Below are positions 12,780-22,621 of a DNA stretch of 64,000 nucleotides, piece after piece (position 1 is the first letter of the stretch; each line of letters opens with the position of its first letter). The notes under the pieces are model-generated. The model made no database searches and was not told the origin of the DNA. It worked only from the letters and a program-made list of their open reading frames with translations. Made by a program: the position numbers and the translations under genes. This DNA is from Meloidogyne chitwoodi (taxonomy: Eukaryota; Nematoda; Chromadorea; Rhabditida; Meloidogynidae). The DNA lies in NCBI GenBank assembly GCA_015183035.1, contig JACZZP010000003.1, positions 806,001-870,000 of the forward strand. Direction: 5' to 3'.

Positions 12780-12870
12780 GCAACTTGGCGCTATGACAAT
12801 TGCACATTGAGACAATTGCCCAGTAAGACAATTGCTAGAGGACAACTGCACTGTGGACAATTGCACAGTA
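12780..12870. repeat. ACAATTGC-motif cluster upstream of the phosphoesterase gene
   Basis: About six short copies of GACAATTGC or close variants (GACAACTGC) occur within 90 bp just upstream of the left phosphoesterase gene. The same cluster occurs in the right arm at 18027-18117. ACAATTG is close to self-complementary, so the cluster can pair with itself. It may be a regulatory cluster or a small repeat remnant; the sequence does not decide. Confidence 0.55.
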
Positions 12871-13140
12871 AAGGTGGTTAAGTGGTTTAGTTTTGTGGAA
12901 AATTAAATAATACAGAGTGTCGTGCCACCAAAGTGAATGGGAAAAATAGATTTAAATTTTGGCATAATGTAAAAAGGAAAAGATTTAGCTAGTTTTGGCA
13001 CTTGCTTCAACGACTGAAAGTGCTGTGGTGTTTCCTTTAAAATTAGTATATTTAATAATTTGATAAATGTTTTCACTCATTTTTATTTTTTTGCTGATAT
13101 TGATCAATTATTTTTAGATTGTTATTCTTAACAGTGTAAT

Positions 13141-14510
13141 ATGATTAATCCGGTGGAGGATAAGTATGATGCATTAATGCCGTCTAAACATGACATGCTG
13201 TTAGCAGATATTGATCATGATGAATTGACAAAGGTATTCTATTTTTAAAAATTTAACTAAATTTTAGCAATATTTGTTAGTTGAGACGGCCTAAGTTCGT
13301 TTTCCGTCCTTTTGTTAAAAACTACCGGATTTTATCTCATTTTAAAGAGCTTGTCGAGCTGATTTTAACAACACTAAAATTTAAAATTAGTCCGCGGAAA
13401 CAAAAATGGACCAAATTTTACAGGTCCCTAAAAATTGAAAAACCATAGGGGGAAGTAAGCTCATTTTTGGTGTGAAAAATTCAAATATGAGTGATAGTCA
13501 TTCAAAAGAAGCTCTTCGAGACCTATCTAATGAGACCAAAATCGTGATTGAACGATTTTGAACAAAGTTATGAAAGATCGAAGTTGGAAACACGTCAAAC
13601 ATTGATCCATTGGGAGTGTTTTATTACTCCTTCATTTTTGCGCCCATGACTGGTTGGCTTTTGATACATACGTTACTCTATGGACTAAAATTACAACAAA
13701 ATAATTAATCAATTGAAAATATTTGTGTAGCCGCGTTAATTACATAGAGGAGCTTATCCCCCTATGGTTTTCCAATTTTCAGGGATCTGTAACTTGGTCC
13801 ATAGTTGTTTCTGCGGGCTAATTTTGTCGTTAAATCAGCTCGACAAGCTCTTTCAAATGACATATAATTCGGTAGTTTAAAAAAGGACGAAAAACGAACT
13901 TAGGCCGTTGAAACTTTTCTTCTAGTAATTATTATTGATTTAAAAAGTAATTGAGAATGGTCCAACTTTTGTTAATGCACCTCTAGATTTTCGGTTGCAT
14001 TTATCGTATTTCATTTAGTTTCTTATTATTTTTGTATTTTAGATTGGAAAACAGATGAAAATTGAATACTTGAGTAAGGGATCATTTTCTTCTCCATATT
14101 TTCCTGTTGTTGGCACGATATTTGGTCCAAAATATAGATTAATTGTCAATTTGGTATGCCGACGTTATAATAAGCCAAATGCACCAATACTCAACGTTCT
14201 ATTTCTGGTTGATTGTGGTGCGCCCATTTCCTACATAAGCTCTGAAACAATGCGTGCACTAATTTATGGATCCTCAGACTCTAATATCATACCTGATCTC
14301 CCTGATTCTCTGACTATTTCAATCCAGGTTTACTTTTATTTTTTGAATTAAAGTTGATAATTTGTTCTAGGATCCAGATTTTAAACACGAGTGCAAACGA
14401 TCAAAAGAATATATAGCAAGCTTGAATATTTTAGGGATGAATGAACTACGGACATTAAACTTAACAATAGAGGAAATGAATTGGCAGAATACTAGTTTTC
14501 GCCTTGCAAG
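13141..14510 (+). CDS. Retropepsin-like protein, copy a, spliced toward a P-glycoprotein fragment
   Basis: First of five related copies. Exons 13141-13233, 14043-14327 and 14371-14510 join in frame. Exon 2 has NVLFLVDCGAPISYIS, which matches the place of the catalytic D[TS]G[AS] loop of retropepsins, with Cys instead of Thr/Ser. Exon 3 has ASLNILGMNEL, matching the later hydrophobic-hydrophobic-Gly motif of that fold. Standalone copies end SFRLAKQ and stop; here the sequence is changed to a GTAATG splice donor that leads to 14548, where P-glycoprotein-linker sequence follows in frame. Intron 1 is enlarged by a foldback element. The first 56 bases lie inside the palindrome arm. Family function is unknown; the retropepsin assignment rests on motif order only. 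Confidence 0.6.
13287..13907. mobile_element. Foldback element in intron 1 of retropepsin copy a
   Basis: Inverted repeats of about 150 bp begin CGGCCTAAGTTCGTTTTCC at the left and are mirrored at the right. Flanks are TTGAGA (13281-13286) and TTGAAA (13908-13913). The paralogous intron at 33320-33345 gives the empty site (TTAGTTGAAACTTTTC), which proves insertion. The core includes GGGAGTGTTTTATTACT, also found in the element at 41861-42113, so the two are related. Confidence 0.88.
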
Positions 14511-14547
14511 GTAATGATATCGTATTATTTTTTAACTGAAAAAACAG

Positions 14548-16769
14548 AGTTGTAAATAAAATAAAAGTAGAAGAAAGTACACAAACAGATAGTCCGCAAT
14601 CAATATCTGATGAATCACAAAGTTTTTCTACAAAAGATGCTAAAATTTCTACTCCTTCTAAGACGACTTCACATAAATCAATTGCTTCTTGTGTAATAAA
14701 AAGGAGCCGAACGGACGTTGATCAAGTAAGTCATTCAATTTTTTGGTCACTATTTATTGTTTTGGTAATTTTTAATATTCTTGGATTTGCTATTTCGATT
14801 TTATTATTTTTTATCATATAAATTTATATTTTTTTAAAGGCAAATATGCTTGGTAGAAGTGGAGAACTTCTTACTCGTTTAATGGTTGTTATTTCCTCTA
14901 TTGTTACTTTAATTGGTGCAATTTCTATTGGTTTCATTAATGGATGGAAATTGGCATCAATTTTGCTTATAATTATTCGTTAGTGAACTTTTATTTATTT
15001 TTTAATGTATTAATATTTATCTTATTTTTAGCTCTAATAATTGCTAGCGGTTATTTTGAAATGCAACAACAAGTTTAAATTAAATAAATTTTTTTAATTT
15101 TTTTCAAGTTTGGCAAGAAAATGCGTGATACAAAGTTATTGGAAGATGCTGGAAAAGTCGCTTCTGAAGCAGTAGAAAATATTCGAACAGTTCAAGGATT
15201 AAATAAACAATCTGTATTTCATCAAAAATATTGTGAACAGTTAATTAGACCTTATCGGTTGTTTAAAGTATATTTTTAATTTTCTTCTTAATTTAGTTCT
15301 AATATTATGCAAGTGCACGTTTATGGAGCAGTTTTTGCATTTTCTCAGTCTTTAATCTTTTTTATGTATGCATTGGCATTTTGGATAGGGTCAATATTTG
15401 TTTTAGATGGAAGTATGACTCCAACCGCTGTTTTTCTGTATTTTTTATTTTAATATTTTTATTATTTTAATTAAAGTGTTTTCTTTGCCATTACTTTTTG
15501 TGGACAATCTGTTGGTCAAATTAGGTTTTTAATTCTTTTAATTATTTAAATTTTATTTTTTTCAGTTCTTTTATACCAGATGTGGTAAAGACACGTTTGG
15601 CTGCTTCTTTACTTTTTCATTTAATTGAATATCCGCCTCAAATTGATTCTTTATCAGAATTTGGAATTAGACAGGTTTTTAAATCTTTTGAGTTTTTAAC
15701 TATTCCTTATTGAAAAAGTAATTCCTAAATGAATACGGGGAAGATATTCTTTTTAATATTAGGCCTAGGCCTCTGTTCGCTTCTTCGAAATATTTTTAGT
15801 TTTTTTTTTAATTTTAAAACATTTTTTAGAATGTAAAAGGCTATATTCAATTTCGAAATGTTTATTTTTCTTATCCTTCTCGCTCTGGAATTCCAGTACT
15901 TCGTGGACTTTCATTGGATGTAAAAAATGGTCAAACAGTTGCTTTAGTTGGTTTTTCTGGTTGTGGAAAGAGTACAATAATGGCTTTACTTGAACGTTAT
16001 TATTCACCAACACGCGGTACAATTGTTAGTTTTATTAATTTATTTAAATTAAAAATATTTTTAAAAATTCAGCTTTTGGATGGTATTCCAATTGAAGACA
16101 TGAATATTCACATGTATTGTATCACAGGAACCAATTCTTTTTGATTGTTCAATACGTGATAATATTTTATATGGATTGTCTGATCAAAAGAAAATTTCAC
16201 ATGAAAAGATTGTCAATGCTTGTACTTCTGCTAATGCACATAATTTTATTATTGGATTGCCTGACGGTTTTTTTAATTAAATTTTTTAATAAGAAATTTT
16301 TTGAGGTTATGACACTCGTGTTGGCGAGAAAGGAATACAATTAAGTGGTGGACAAAAACAGAGAATAGCTATTGCTAGAGCTTTAATACGTGAACCTTCT
16401 GTGTTATTGTTAGATGAGGCAACTTCTGCATTAGACTCAGAGAATGAAAAGGTTTTTTTTAATTCCAACTAGCTATTTATTTAAATTTTTTAACAATTCC
16501 TTCTAATTCAAGGTTGTACAAAAGGCACTAGAAACTGCTCGTATAGGGCGTACTTGTCTTATAATTGCACATCAATTGTCAACTATACAAAATTGATCTT
16601 ATTGCTGTTATTGATGAAGGAAAAGTTGCAGAATTGGGTAAATTATTAAATAATATTTTTCAAAAAAAATTAATTTGATATTTTTGAAGGAACACATGAC
16701 GAATTATTGAATAAAGTTGGAGTTTACAGGACATTATGTGAAACTCAAATTTTTAATGACAATACATAA
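14548..16769 (+). pseudogene. P-glycoprotein (ABCB) C-terminal half, broken
   Basis: Encodes part of the linker ([11 protein letters not shown]), then the second transmembrane domain from mid-domain (GWKLASILLIIIPL, TRLAASLLFHLIE), then the second nucleotide-binding domain: Walker [10 protein letters not shown], signature LSGGQ, Walker [10 protein letters not shown]-loop IIAHQLST (Gln replaces the usual Arg). Exons: 14548-14725, 14840-14978, 15032-15072, 15109-15257, 15297-15437, 15477-15524, 15566-15674, 15830-16024, 16073-16266, 16306-16451, 16513-about 16638, 16690-16769. Two lesions break it: near 16112 about 20 bases are missing between Walker A and the Q-loop (VSQEPILFD resumes in another frame), and near 16593 the frame is lost after LSTIQ. 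Intact ABCB proteins are full-length drug and lipid exporters of about 1,250 residues; this piece lacks the first half entirely. Confidence 0.85.
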
Positions 16770-16964
16770 TTTAATTGTTTTAATTTTGTGAATTATTATT
16801 ATCATAAAATGTTTCAATTTTTATTCTCACTTATGTTTATTTTTTATTGACTATTTAATTGAAAACTTTATGCTAGTTAAAAAGCTTTGTTTTACAAAAA
16901 ACATTATATTTTCCATAAAAAAATTTGAAAAATATTTATTCATCAATTAAATTATAAAATATCA

Positions 16965-17756
16965 TTACTGCTTTGCAAGGCGAAAACTACGTTTCTTAAG
17001 GTTCATTCCTTCAATAGTCACTCCTAGTTGCAGTATAGCTGACATTCCCAATACGTTCGCCTCTTTGAAATGACTGTGTGAGAGATAGCATTCATTGGAA
17101 AAATTCGGATCCTTAAAACAAATCATAAAAATAATTCAAAAAATAATAAAAGTAAACCTGGATCACAACTTTCATATAATCAGGAACATCATCTGAACCA
17201 TTGAGTGTCTTCATCGTTTTTTCGTTAATGAAATTACAGTTGAATGCTACATTGACCAAAAACCAAACGTTGACGATTGGTGCATTTGGGTTATTGAACT
17301 CTTGACAGACTAAGCAAATCATGAGTCTATTATTTATACCATAAAATGTGCCAACGACCGGAAAAAACGGAGAAGAGAATGATCCCTTGCTTAGGTGTTC
17401 AATTTCCTCCATTTCGCCTATCTAAAATACAAAGATATCATATTTACGTAAAATGCAACAAAAAATAATAATTGCAGGATCAATGTCTAAACGAGTCTGA
17501 TACATGCGATCAAAAAGCGATAGGGTGAAGTAACAAAAATGGGTTTCATTTCAAATAACTTTTAAAGCTCTAAATTACTAATAGAATAAAGGCTTTCACT
17601 AGAAGTAAGATGCCAAAATTTGTTTAATTTTCATGGCAGTTAATTTCACTAAAAATATAATACCTGTTTCAACACCTTGTCATCAATGTCGGGAAGCATC
17701 ATGTCATGTTTAGACGGCATTAATGCATCATACTTATCCTCCACCGGATTAATCAT
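16965..17756 (-). CDS. Retropepsin-like protein, copy b (catalytic motif lost)
   Basis: Complete standalone copy of 167 residues. Exons on the minus strand: 17756-17664, 17421-17158, 17111-16965. It shares MINPVEDKYDALMPSKHDM with copy a, then GSFSSPFFPVVGT and NAPIVNVWFLVNVAFNCNFI, where the DTG position is replaced by NVA, and in exon 3 ANVLGMSAIL. It ends SFRLAKQ-stop. It is convergent with copy a across the P-glycoprotein fragment. The start lies within the palindrome arm, and its upstream region is identical to that of copy a. An intact reading frame with a lost active site suggests a non-catalytic role or early decay. Confidence 0.6.
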
Positions 17757-20298
17757 ATTACACTGTTAAGAATAACAATCTAAAAATAATTGATCAATAT
17801 CAGCAAAAAAATAAAAATGAGTGAAAACATTTATCAAATTATTAAATATACTAATTTTAAAGGAAACACCACAGCACTTTCAGTCGTTGAAGCAAGTGCC
17901 AAAACTAGCTAAATCTTTTCCTTTTTACATTATGCCAAAATTTAAATCTATTTTTCCCATTCACTTTGGTGGCACGACACTCTGTATTATTTAATTTTCC
18001 ACAAAACTAAACCACTTAACCACCTTTACTGTGCAATTGTCCACAGTGCAGTTGTCCTCTAGCAATTGTCTTACTGGGCAATTGTCTCAATGTGCAATTG
18101 TCATAGCGCCAAGTTGCAACAAAATCATTATGCCAGACTTTTTATTTTTTAAAAACATTAAATTCATTTAGGTAAGCCTATTTTTGCTTCTTTTAAAATT
18201 ATTATTTTTACAAAAAATAGGTTTAGAATTATTAATTACTTAAATGACTTCGTCTTCTTCATCTCATCGATCAAAACCAAAGATTATATATGATAAACAA
18301 TGGCATATGACTATACCAAAATTTAAATTACTTGTAAAAAAGATTTTTATTTTTCATGCTACTTTAATAATTGGAATTTGTGAAATTAAACTTGTTGGGA
18401 ATTTTTGTGTATGTTTTTTATTTTATTTTTTATAAAAGTTTTTCAGGCTAATAGATTAGTTGGTTACCGTCAAGGAAATCTTAGGCGTTTTTCTTCAATT
18501 ATAGCCATAGAATGGGCAATGTTTCATCTTGATCTACCAATATATTTACATTTATTTTCTGTTTTTGATGCAAAAACAAGCATTTTACGGTCTAAAAATG
18601 AGGTTTATTTTATTTTTTTAAGATTTTTGCGGATAAACTGTTTCTGTTACTTTTTATTTAAAATTTTGGATTAATTTTTATAAATTTATAAAATTTTTAG
18701 AGGCTTCGAATTTTCTGTTTAATTGGCTTTGCTTTACTCCTTTTAATGGCCCATTTAACTTATTTATTTTATGTGATAGAATCATTCGAAGTAAATTCTT
18801 TTATTTACGATTTGTCTGCAATTTGTAATGGAATTTGGATTCATTTATGTTTATTTTGCTATGATTTTATGGCTTACAATATTGGAATGAGAATGCTTTC
18901 GGTACTTTAATAATTTAAAAACTATAGTAAATAGTTTTTTAGGCTTTCATTTGTGGTCGTAAAGTTTTGGATAAACTATTTTCTTTTCCTTGCATAAAAT
19001 TTATTACTTTAAATCGCAAATTTCAAGTTGGATTAACTTTAATTTTGACTGCTTTACTTTCATTTTCTCATTGGTATTCTAGCGATAAATTAATTATACG
19101 CCATCAACAAATTCGACTTCCCCGTTTGACTTCTACAAAGCAGAATTTAAAGGTTTTATTTTTTGGAGAGGGTGTTATTCTTAATCTTTTTTTTTGTCAA
19201 AATAATTTTCTAATAAATTAAAAAAATTTTTAGGTAGCTGTTCTCACAGATTTACATGCGGGAGCAGCTGTTTACGCCGAACAAATTGCTAAAGCAGTTG
19301 AAAGTGTTAATCGACTTAAAGATTTGGATGCTGTTTTTCTTATAGGTTTTCTCTTTAAATATATATTTTTTAATTTTTAAAAATGAATTAGGTGATATTA
19401 TCGACGCTCCTCGCGAGTTAATTGAAGAACGTGTAGAATCGTTAAGGCATTTACGATCGCAATTTGGAACGTTCTATGTGACTGGAAATCATGAATATTA
19501 TTATGGAAATGTTAATGAATGGTTTGAATTATTTGATTCTTATGGAATTCAAATTTTAAAAAATCGGTATTTTTTTTAATTTAAAATTTATAAAAAAAAA
19601 TTTTTGTAGAGCAGTCAATTTAAAAGGCTTTTGCTTAGTTGGATTAAATGATATTTACAGTGAGGAGAGCGGGTATTTTTTATTTTAAAAATAATTATCC
19701 TATTAATTTCCCATGGAAAATAGGAGTATATCGGTAGAACCTTTATCACATGGTCGATTTTAATATTCATATATTAGCTTTATATAATTTTAAAATTTTT
19801 ATCTTGCTACTCCTTCAATATTTTAGCCATTTTAAATAAATTAAAAAATTAATTTTGTTTAAAATTTAGAATTCACAACCATGTAATGGATGTTACTGCA
19901 ATTAAAGCTTGCCCATTAAACGAAACAACAATTGTTCTTGAACACAATCCATCAGCTACAAAACAAATTCTGGCTTTTTCTGATAATTTGTCGCGGCCTG
20001 TTGATTTGATTTTGTCTGGTATTTATTTTTTTCATAAATTTATAAAATTCTCAACATTTTTAGGGCATACACATGCCGGACAGTTTCTCGTAGTTGCGCC
20101 TCTTGCTCGTTTCTTTTTGCCATATTTTTATGGACTTTATTCATTAAATAATGGAGTAACTCAATTACTTGTTTCTGCTGGGACTTTCTTCCAGAATGCT
20201 CCAATGAAAATGCCATTTATGTCCGAAATTTGGATTCTCGAAATTCATCCATCTAAAAAATAAAATAAAAATTTTTTTATTTTAAATCAAGCAATTTG
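17701..20298 (+). repeat. Right arm of the 2,598-bp inverted duplication
   Basis: Reverse complement of 10599-13196. The inner edge falls inside exon 1 of retropepsin copies a and b (after the shared ...CATGACATG). The outer edge falls about 35 bp past the phosphoesterase stop codon (...GCAATTTG). The 4.5-kb spacer between arms is not palindromic as a whole, although it contains diverged inverted copies a and b. Confidence 0.93.
18244..20263 (+). CDS. Transmembrane metallophosphoesterase (TMPPE-like), right-arm copy
   Basis: Nine exons: 18244-18408, 18447-18602, 18701-18901, 18943-19152, 19234-19345, 19392-19566, 19610-19672, 19870-20018, 20064-20263. They join exactly in frame to give 476 residues, close to vertebrate TMPPE (about 450). 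The N-terminal half has four or five hydrophobic membrane segments (for example IFCLIGFALLLLMAHLTYLF). The C-terminal half is a calcineurin-like phosphoesterase: D250 and H252 (LTDLHAG), G282-D283 (GDIID), G313-E316 (GNHE), then LEHNPS, and G411-H414 (GHTH). These are the usual metal ligands, so catalytic activity is likely. The start ATG opens a Ser-rich cytosolic tail. It is probably a membrane-anchored phosphohydrolase; the substrate is not inferable. Confidence 0.9.
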
Positions 20299-20703
20299 GG
20301 TTATTTTATTTTGTAAAAATTATATAAAAAAAATTTTAAATGCTTGATTTAAATAAAATGTAGGCATTAAATAAATTATATAAAATAATTATAGCTACAC
20401 TAAACACTCATTTTGTTCCATTTTGTTTTAAATTTTAAGCCCGGTTTATTTTAAAAATAATAAGGAATCTAATTGGCAATATTTAGAATCTGAATAATTT
20501 TTTTAATTAAATAATTTTGTGACATTAAAAAATAATGTAAAAATAATTAGAATTTTTGATCATCAACTTTAACATATGTATTTTTATTTGAATAAATAAA
20601 TTAATATAAAATATTTTTATTAAATCTTTGTTATAAAAAACAAATTTTAAATATTTTTTTAATTATTTTTGAATTTTTATTATTTTTTAATAAAAAATAG
20701 AAA
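20299..20703. other. AT-rich intergenic DNA
   Basis: Contains the phosphoesterase 3' flank, unique to the right side of the palindrome, and the PINX1 upstream region. The TGCTTGATTTAAA motif at 20340 repeats sequence just outside the arm edge. No gene seen. Confidence 0.55.
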
Positions 20704-21543
20704 ATGTCATTATTAGCTGAACCAAGAAGAAAACAAAAAATTAGTATCGATCCACAAAATTTAAATTGGGCAAACGATGAAAAACGTTTTGGAAAGAAAT
20801 TAATGAAACAAATGGGTTGGAATGGTAAAGGATTGGGACCTGAAGGTGGTGGAATACAAAATTGTATTGAAACAAAACACAACAGTGATCAAAGAGGTTA
20901 GTGACTTTATAAAAGTGAAAAATGGAAGTACTTTGGTTTGGTGATTGAAAAAGAATTTATAGAATTAATAAGGTCCTAGAGAGCTGTTATAGTTTTTCGA
21001 CACTCCTGTGGAATTTTTAATTTTTTATAAAATCGAGCCAAAATTGTTACCAGAAAACTTGTTATTTTTTTATTGAGTTATATTTAATTTTAAAAATAAT
21101 TTTTTAGGACTTGGAGCCAATAATTAGAGATCGGCCAAATTCAAATATTTGTCAAATTTTTTCAAATATTTGATCAAATTTTTTTCAAATAGTTTGATTT
21201 GAATTTGATTTGACGTATTTTTTGTAAAATCAAATAATTTCAAATATCAAATATTATCAAATTGTTTGATTTGAATTTGATTTGATTTATTTTTGGGAAA
21301 TCAAATATTTGATCAAATATCAAATAATTTGAAATTATTTGATTTTCTGGATTATGTCTAATATTGGCATAATGTAAAAGGAAATATCGTGTGTCAGAGT
21401 GATAGAATAATTTTATATTCACTATGTCTCCTTCTTTTACAAAGTATTTCTTATTTTTATGCATTTCTTTCCGTCCTTAGAAAAAAAGCCAAAATGTCAC
21501 AAAGGGGTTGCTGGACAAAATGTCCGTAAGGGTAAGTGTTAAT

Positions 21544-21704
21544 CAGGATTGCTGCGGGTTACCCGAAACCCGGCCTTTTTTTCGACCTGAAACCCGACCC
21601 GGAAACCCGATCCGACTCTTTCAGCATTACCCGAAACCCGACCCGAGGAATTTTCGACGACCCGAAACTCGACACGACACTTGAGCTCACCCGCTGCAAC
21701 TCTG
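21544..21704. mobile_element. Small GC-rich element nested in the PINX1 insertion
   Basis: 161 bp with imperfect inverted ends (CAGGATTGCTGCGGGT against CAGAGTTGCAGCGGGT). Flanked by near-identical 8-bp repeats GTGTTAAT (21536-21543) and GTGTGAAT (21705-21712). The interior consists of CCCGAAACCCGACCCG-type repeats. Much more GC-rich than its surroundings. Confidence 0.78.
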
Positions 21705-21721
21705 GTGTGAATGATAAAAAG

Positions 21722-21898
21722 TAGAGACCGGAACGGGTCCGTGCCCCGTTTCCGGGCCCTTTTACCCGGTTTTTTGGAGTCACCGGGTTGAAATAGGGAT
21801 CCGGAATTCCAGGTTTACTCGGTTCGGATCCCGGCCGGTCATTTCATATTTCAAAAACCCGGAACCCGGACCCGATTTTTTCAAAATTCCGGTCTCTA
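21722..21898. mobile_element. Second GC-rich nested element with ATAAAAAG duplication
   Basis: 177 bp with inverted ends TAGAGACCGGAA and TTCCGGTCTCTA, flanked by perfect 8-bp repeats ATAAAAAG (21714-21721 and 21899-21906). The interior is rich in CCCGG and GGGTCC motifs. It lies 17 bp from the previous element. Its TAGAG start is shared with the host element and with the one at 41013. Confidence 0.88.
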
Positions 21899-22621
21899 AT
21901 AAAAAGTAAATCTACTATATACTAAAATTAAAAACTATTTTTCGAAATTCAGACTTATTTAGCCTTTTTTACCTTTTTAGGGCCTATTTTGAATTATTTG
22001 ATATTTGATCAAATATTTGAATTTTTTTTGTCAAATTATTTGAAATCAAATATTTTTCAAATTGTTTGATTTGAATTTGATTTGATTTATTTTTGGGAAA
22101 TCAAATAATTTCAAATATCAAATTCTTTGATTTGAATTTGATTTGAATTTGATTTTGGGAAAATCCCGATCTCTACCAATAATGACAATTGTATTCCACA
22201 TCAAAATGAATATGCACAGATTTTGGCTGATTTAAATAAAGCAAAAGAAATTAAAAATAAAACTGAAGAAAATAGTTGTGAAGAGAAAAGGATAAATAAA
22301 AAAGGAAAATTAAGAAAAAGGTTATTTTTTATTTTAAAATATTATTTTTTTAATCTTTATTTTAAGAAAAATTGAAGGAAATCAGGGAATTAATGAGAAG
22401 GTAAACAATTTAACAATGGATCAATATTTTGCTCAAAAAATGGCAAAGATCAAGAAGAAAAAAAAAGAGTAAAGAAAATGTATTTTTTGTTTCTTGTTTT
22501 ATAAAAATTTATAATCTGTTAATTAGGCTGAAGCTTTTGTTGTGTTAAATATTCTCTTAATTTATTTTTTAAAATTTTATTTTTTTTTAGAAAGTATTAT
22601 AATTTTTTTTAAGTTTAATTA

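Larger units (their letters stand above)
10599..13196 (-). repeat. Left arm of a 2,598-bp inverted duplication
   Basis: This arm is the reverse complement of 17701-20298. Paired positions always sum to 30897, with no indel from the outer edge (10599/20298) to the inner edge (13196/17701). Every exon, intron and intergenic stretch that I compared is identical. It contains one whole metallophosphoesterase gene, its upstream region, and the first 56 bases of a retropepsin-like gene. Outside both edges the two sides diverge abruptly. Confidence 0.93.
21125..22175. mobile_element. hAT-like non-autonomous element inside the PINX1 exon
   Basis: Ends are TAGAGATCGG and its inverted counterpart, flanked by perfect 8-bp direct repeats CCAATAAT (21117-21124 and 22176-22183). 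Removing the element and one repeat restores an unbroken PINX1 reading frame. The subterminal parts are made of TTTGATTTGAATTTGATTTG-like repeats in both orientations. No transposase ORF is present. Two smaller elements lie within. Confidence 0.92.
20704..22472 (+). pseudogene. pinx-1: PINX1 G-patch protein gene interrupted by a transposon
   Basis: Clear homologue of PINX1, a nucleolar G-patch protein that regulates telomerase and rRNA processing. Exon 1 (20704-20896) begins MSLLAEPRRKQKISIDPQN, followed by FGKKLMKQMGWNGKGLG, the conserved G-patch core. Exon 2 begins at 21108 (GLGANN) but is split by a 1,051-bp insertion at 21125-22175. After the insertion the frame resumes with NDNCIPHQNEYAQILADLNKA, up to a donor at about 22321. 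The last exon has LTMDQYFAQKMAKIKKKK and ends at 22472. As read, the insertion places TAG immediately after GANN, cutting the protein to about 70 residues with the G-patch but no C-terminal part. Unless the insert is spliced out, this allele is a knockout. A functional copy may exist elsewhere. Confidence 0.85.

Noticed and set aside
21536..21783. Overlapping frames on both strands in GC-rich DNA
   Set aside because: Open only because of CCCGAAACCCG-type repeats in nested elements.
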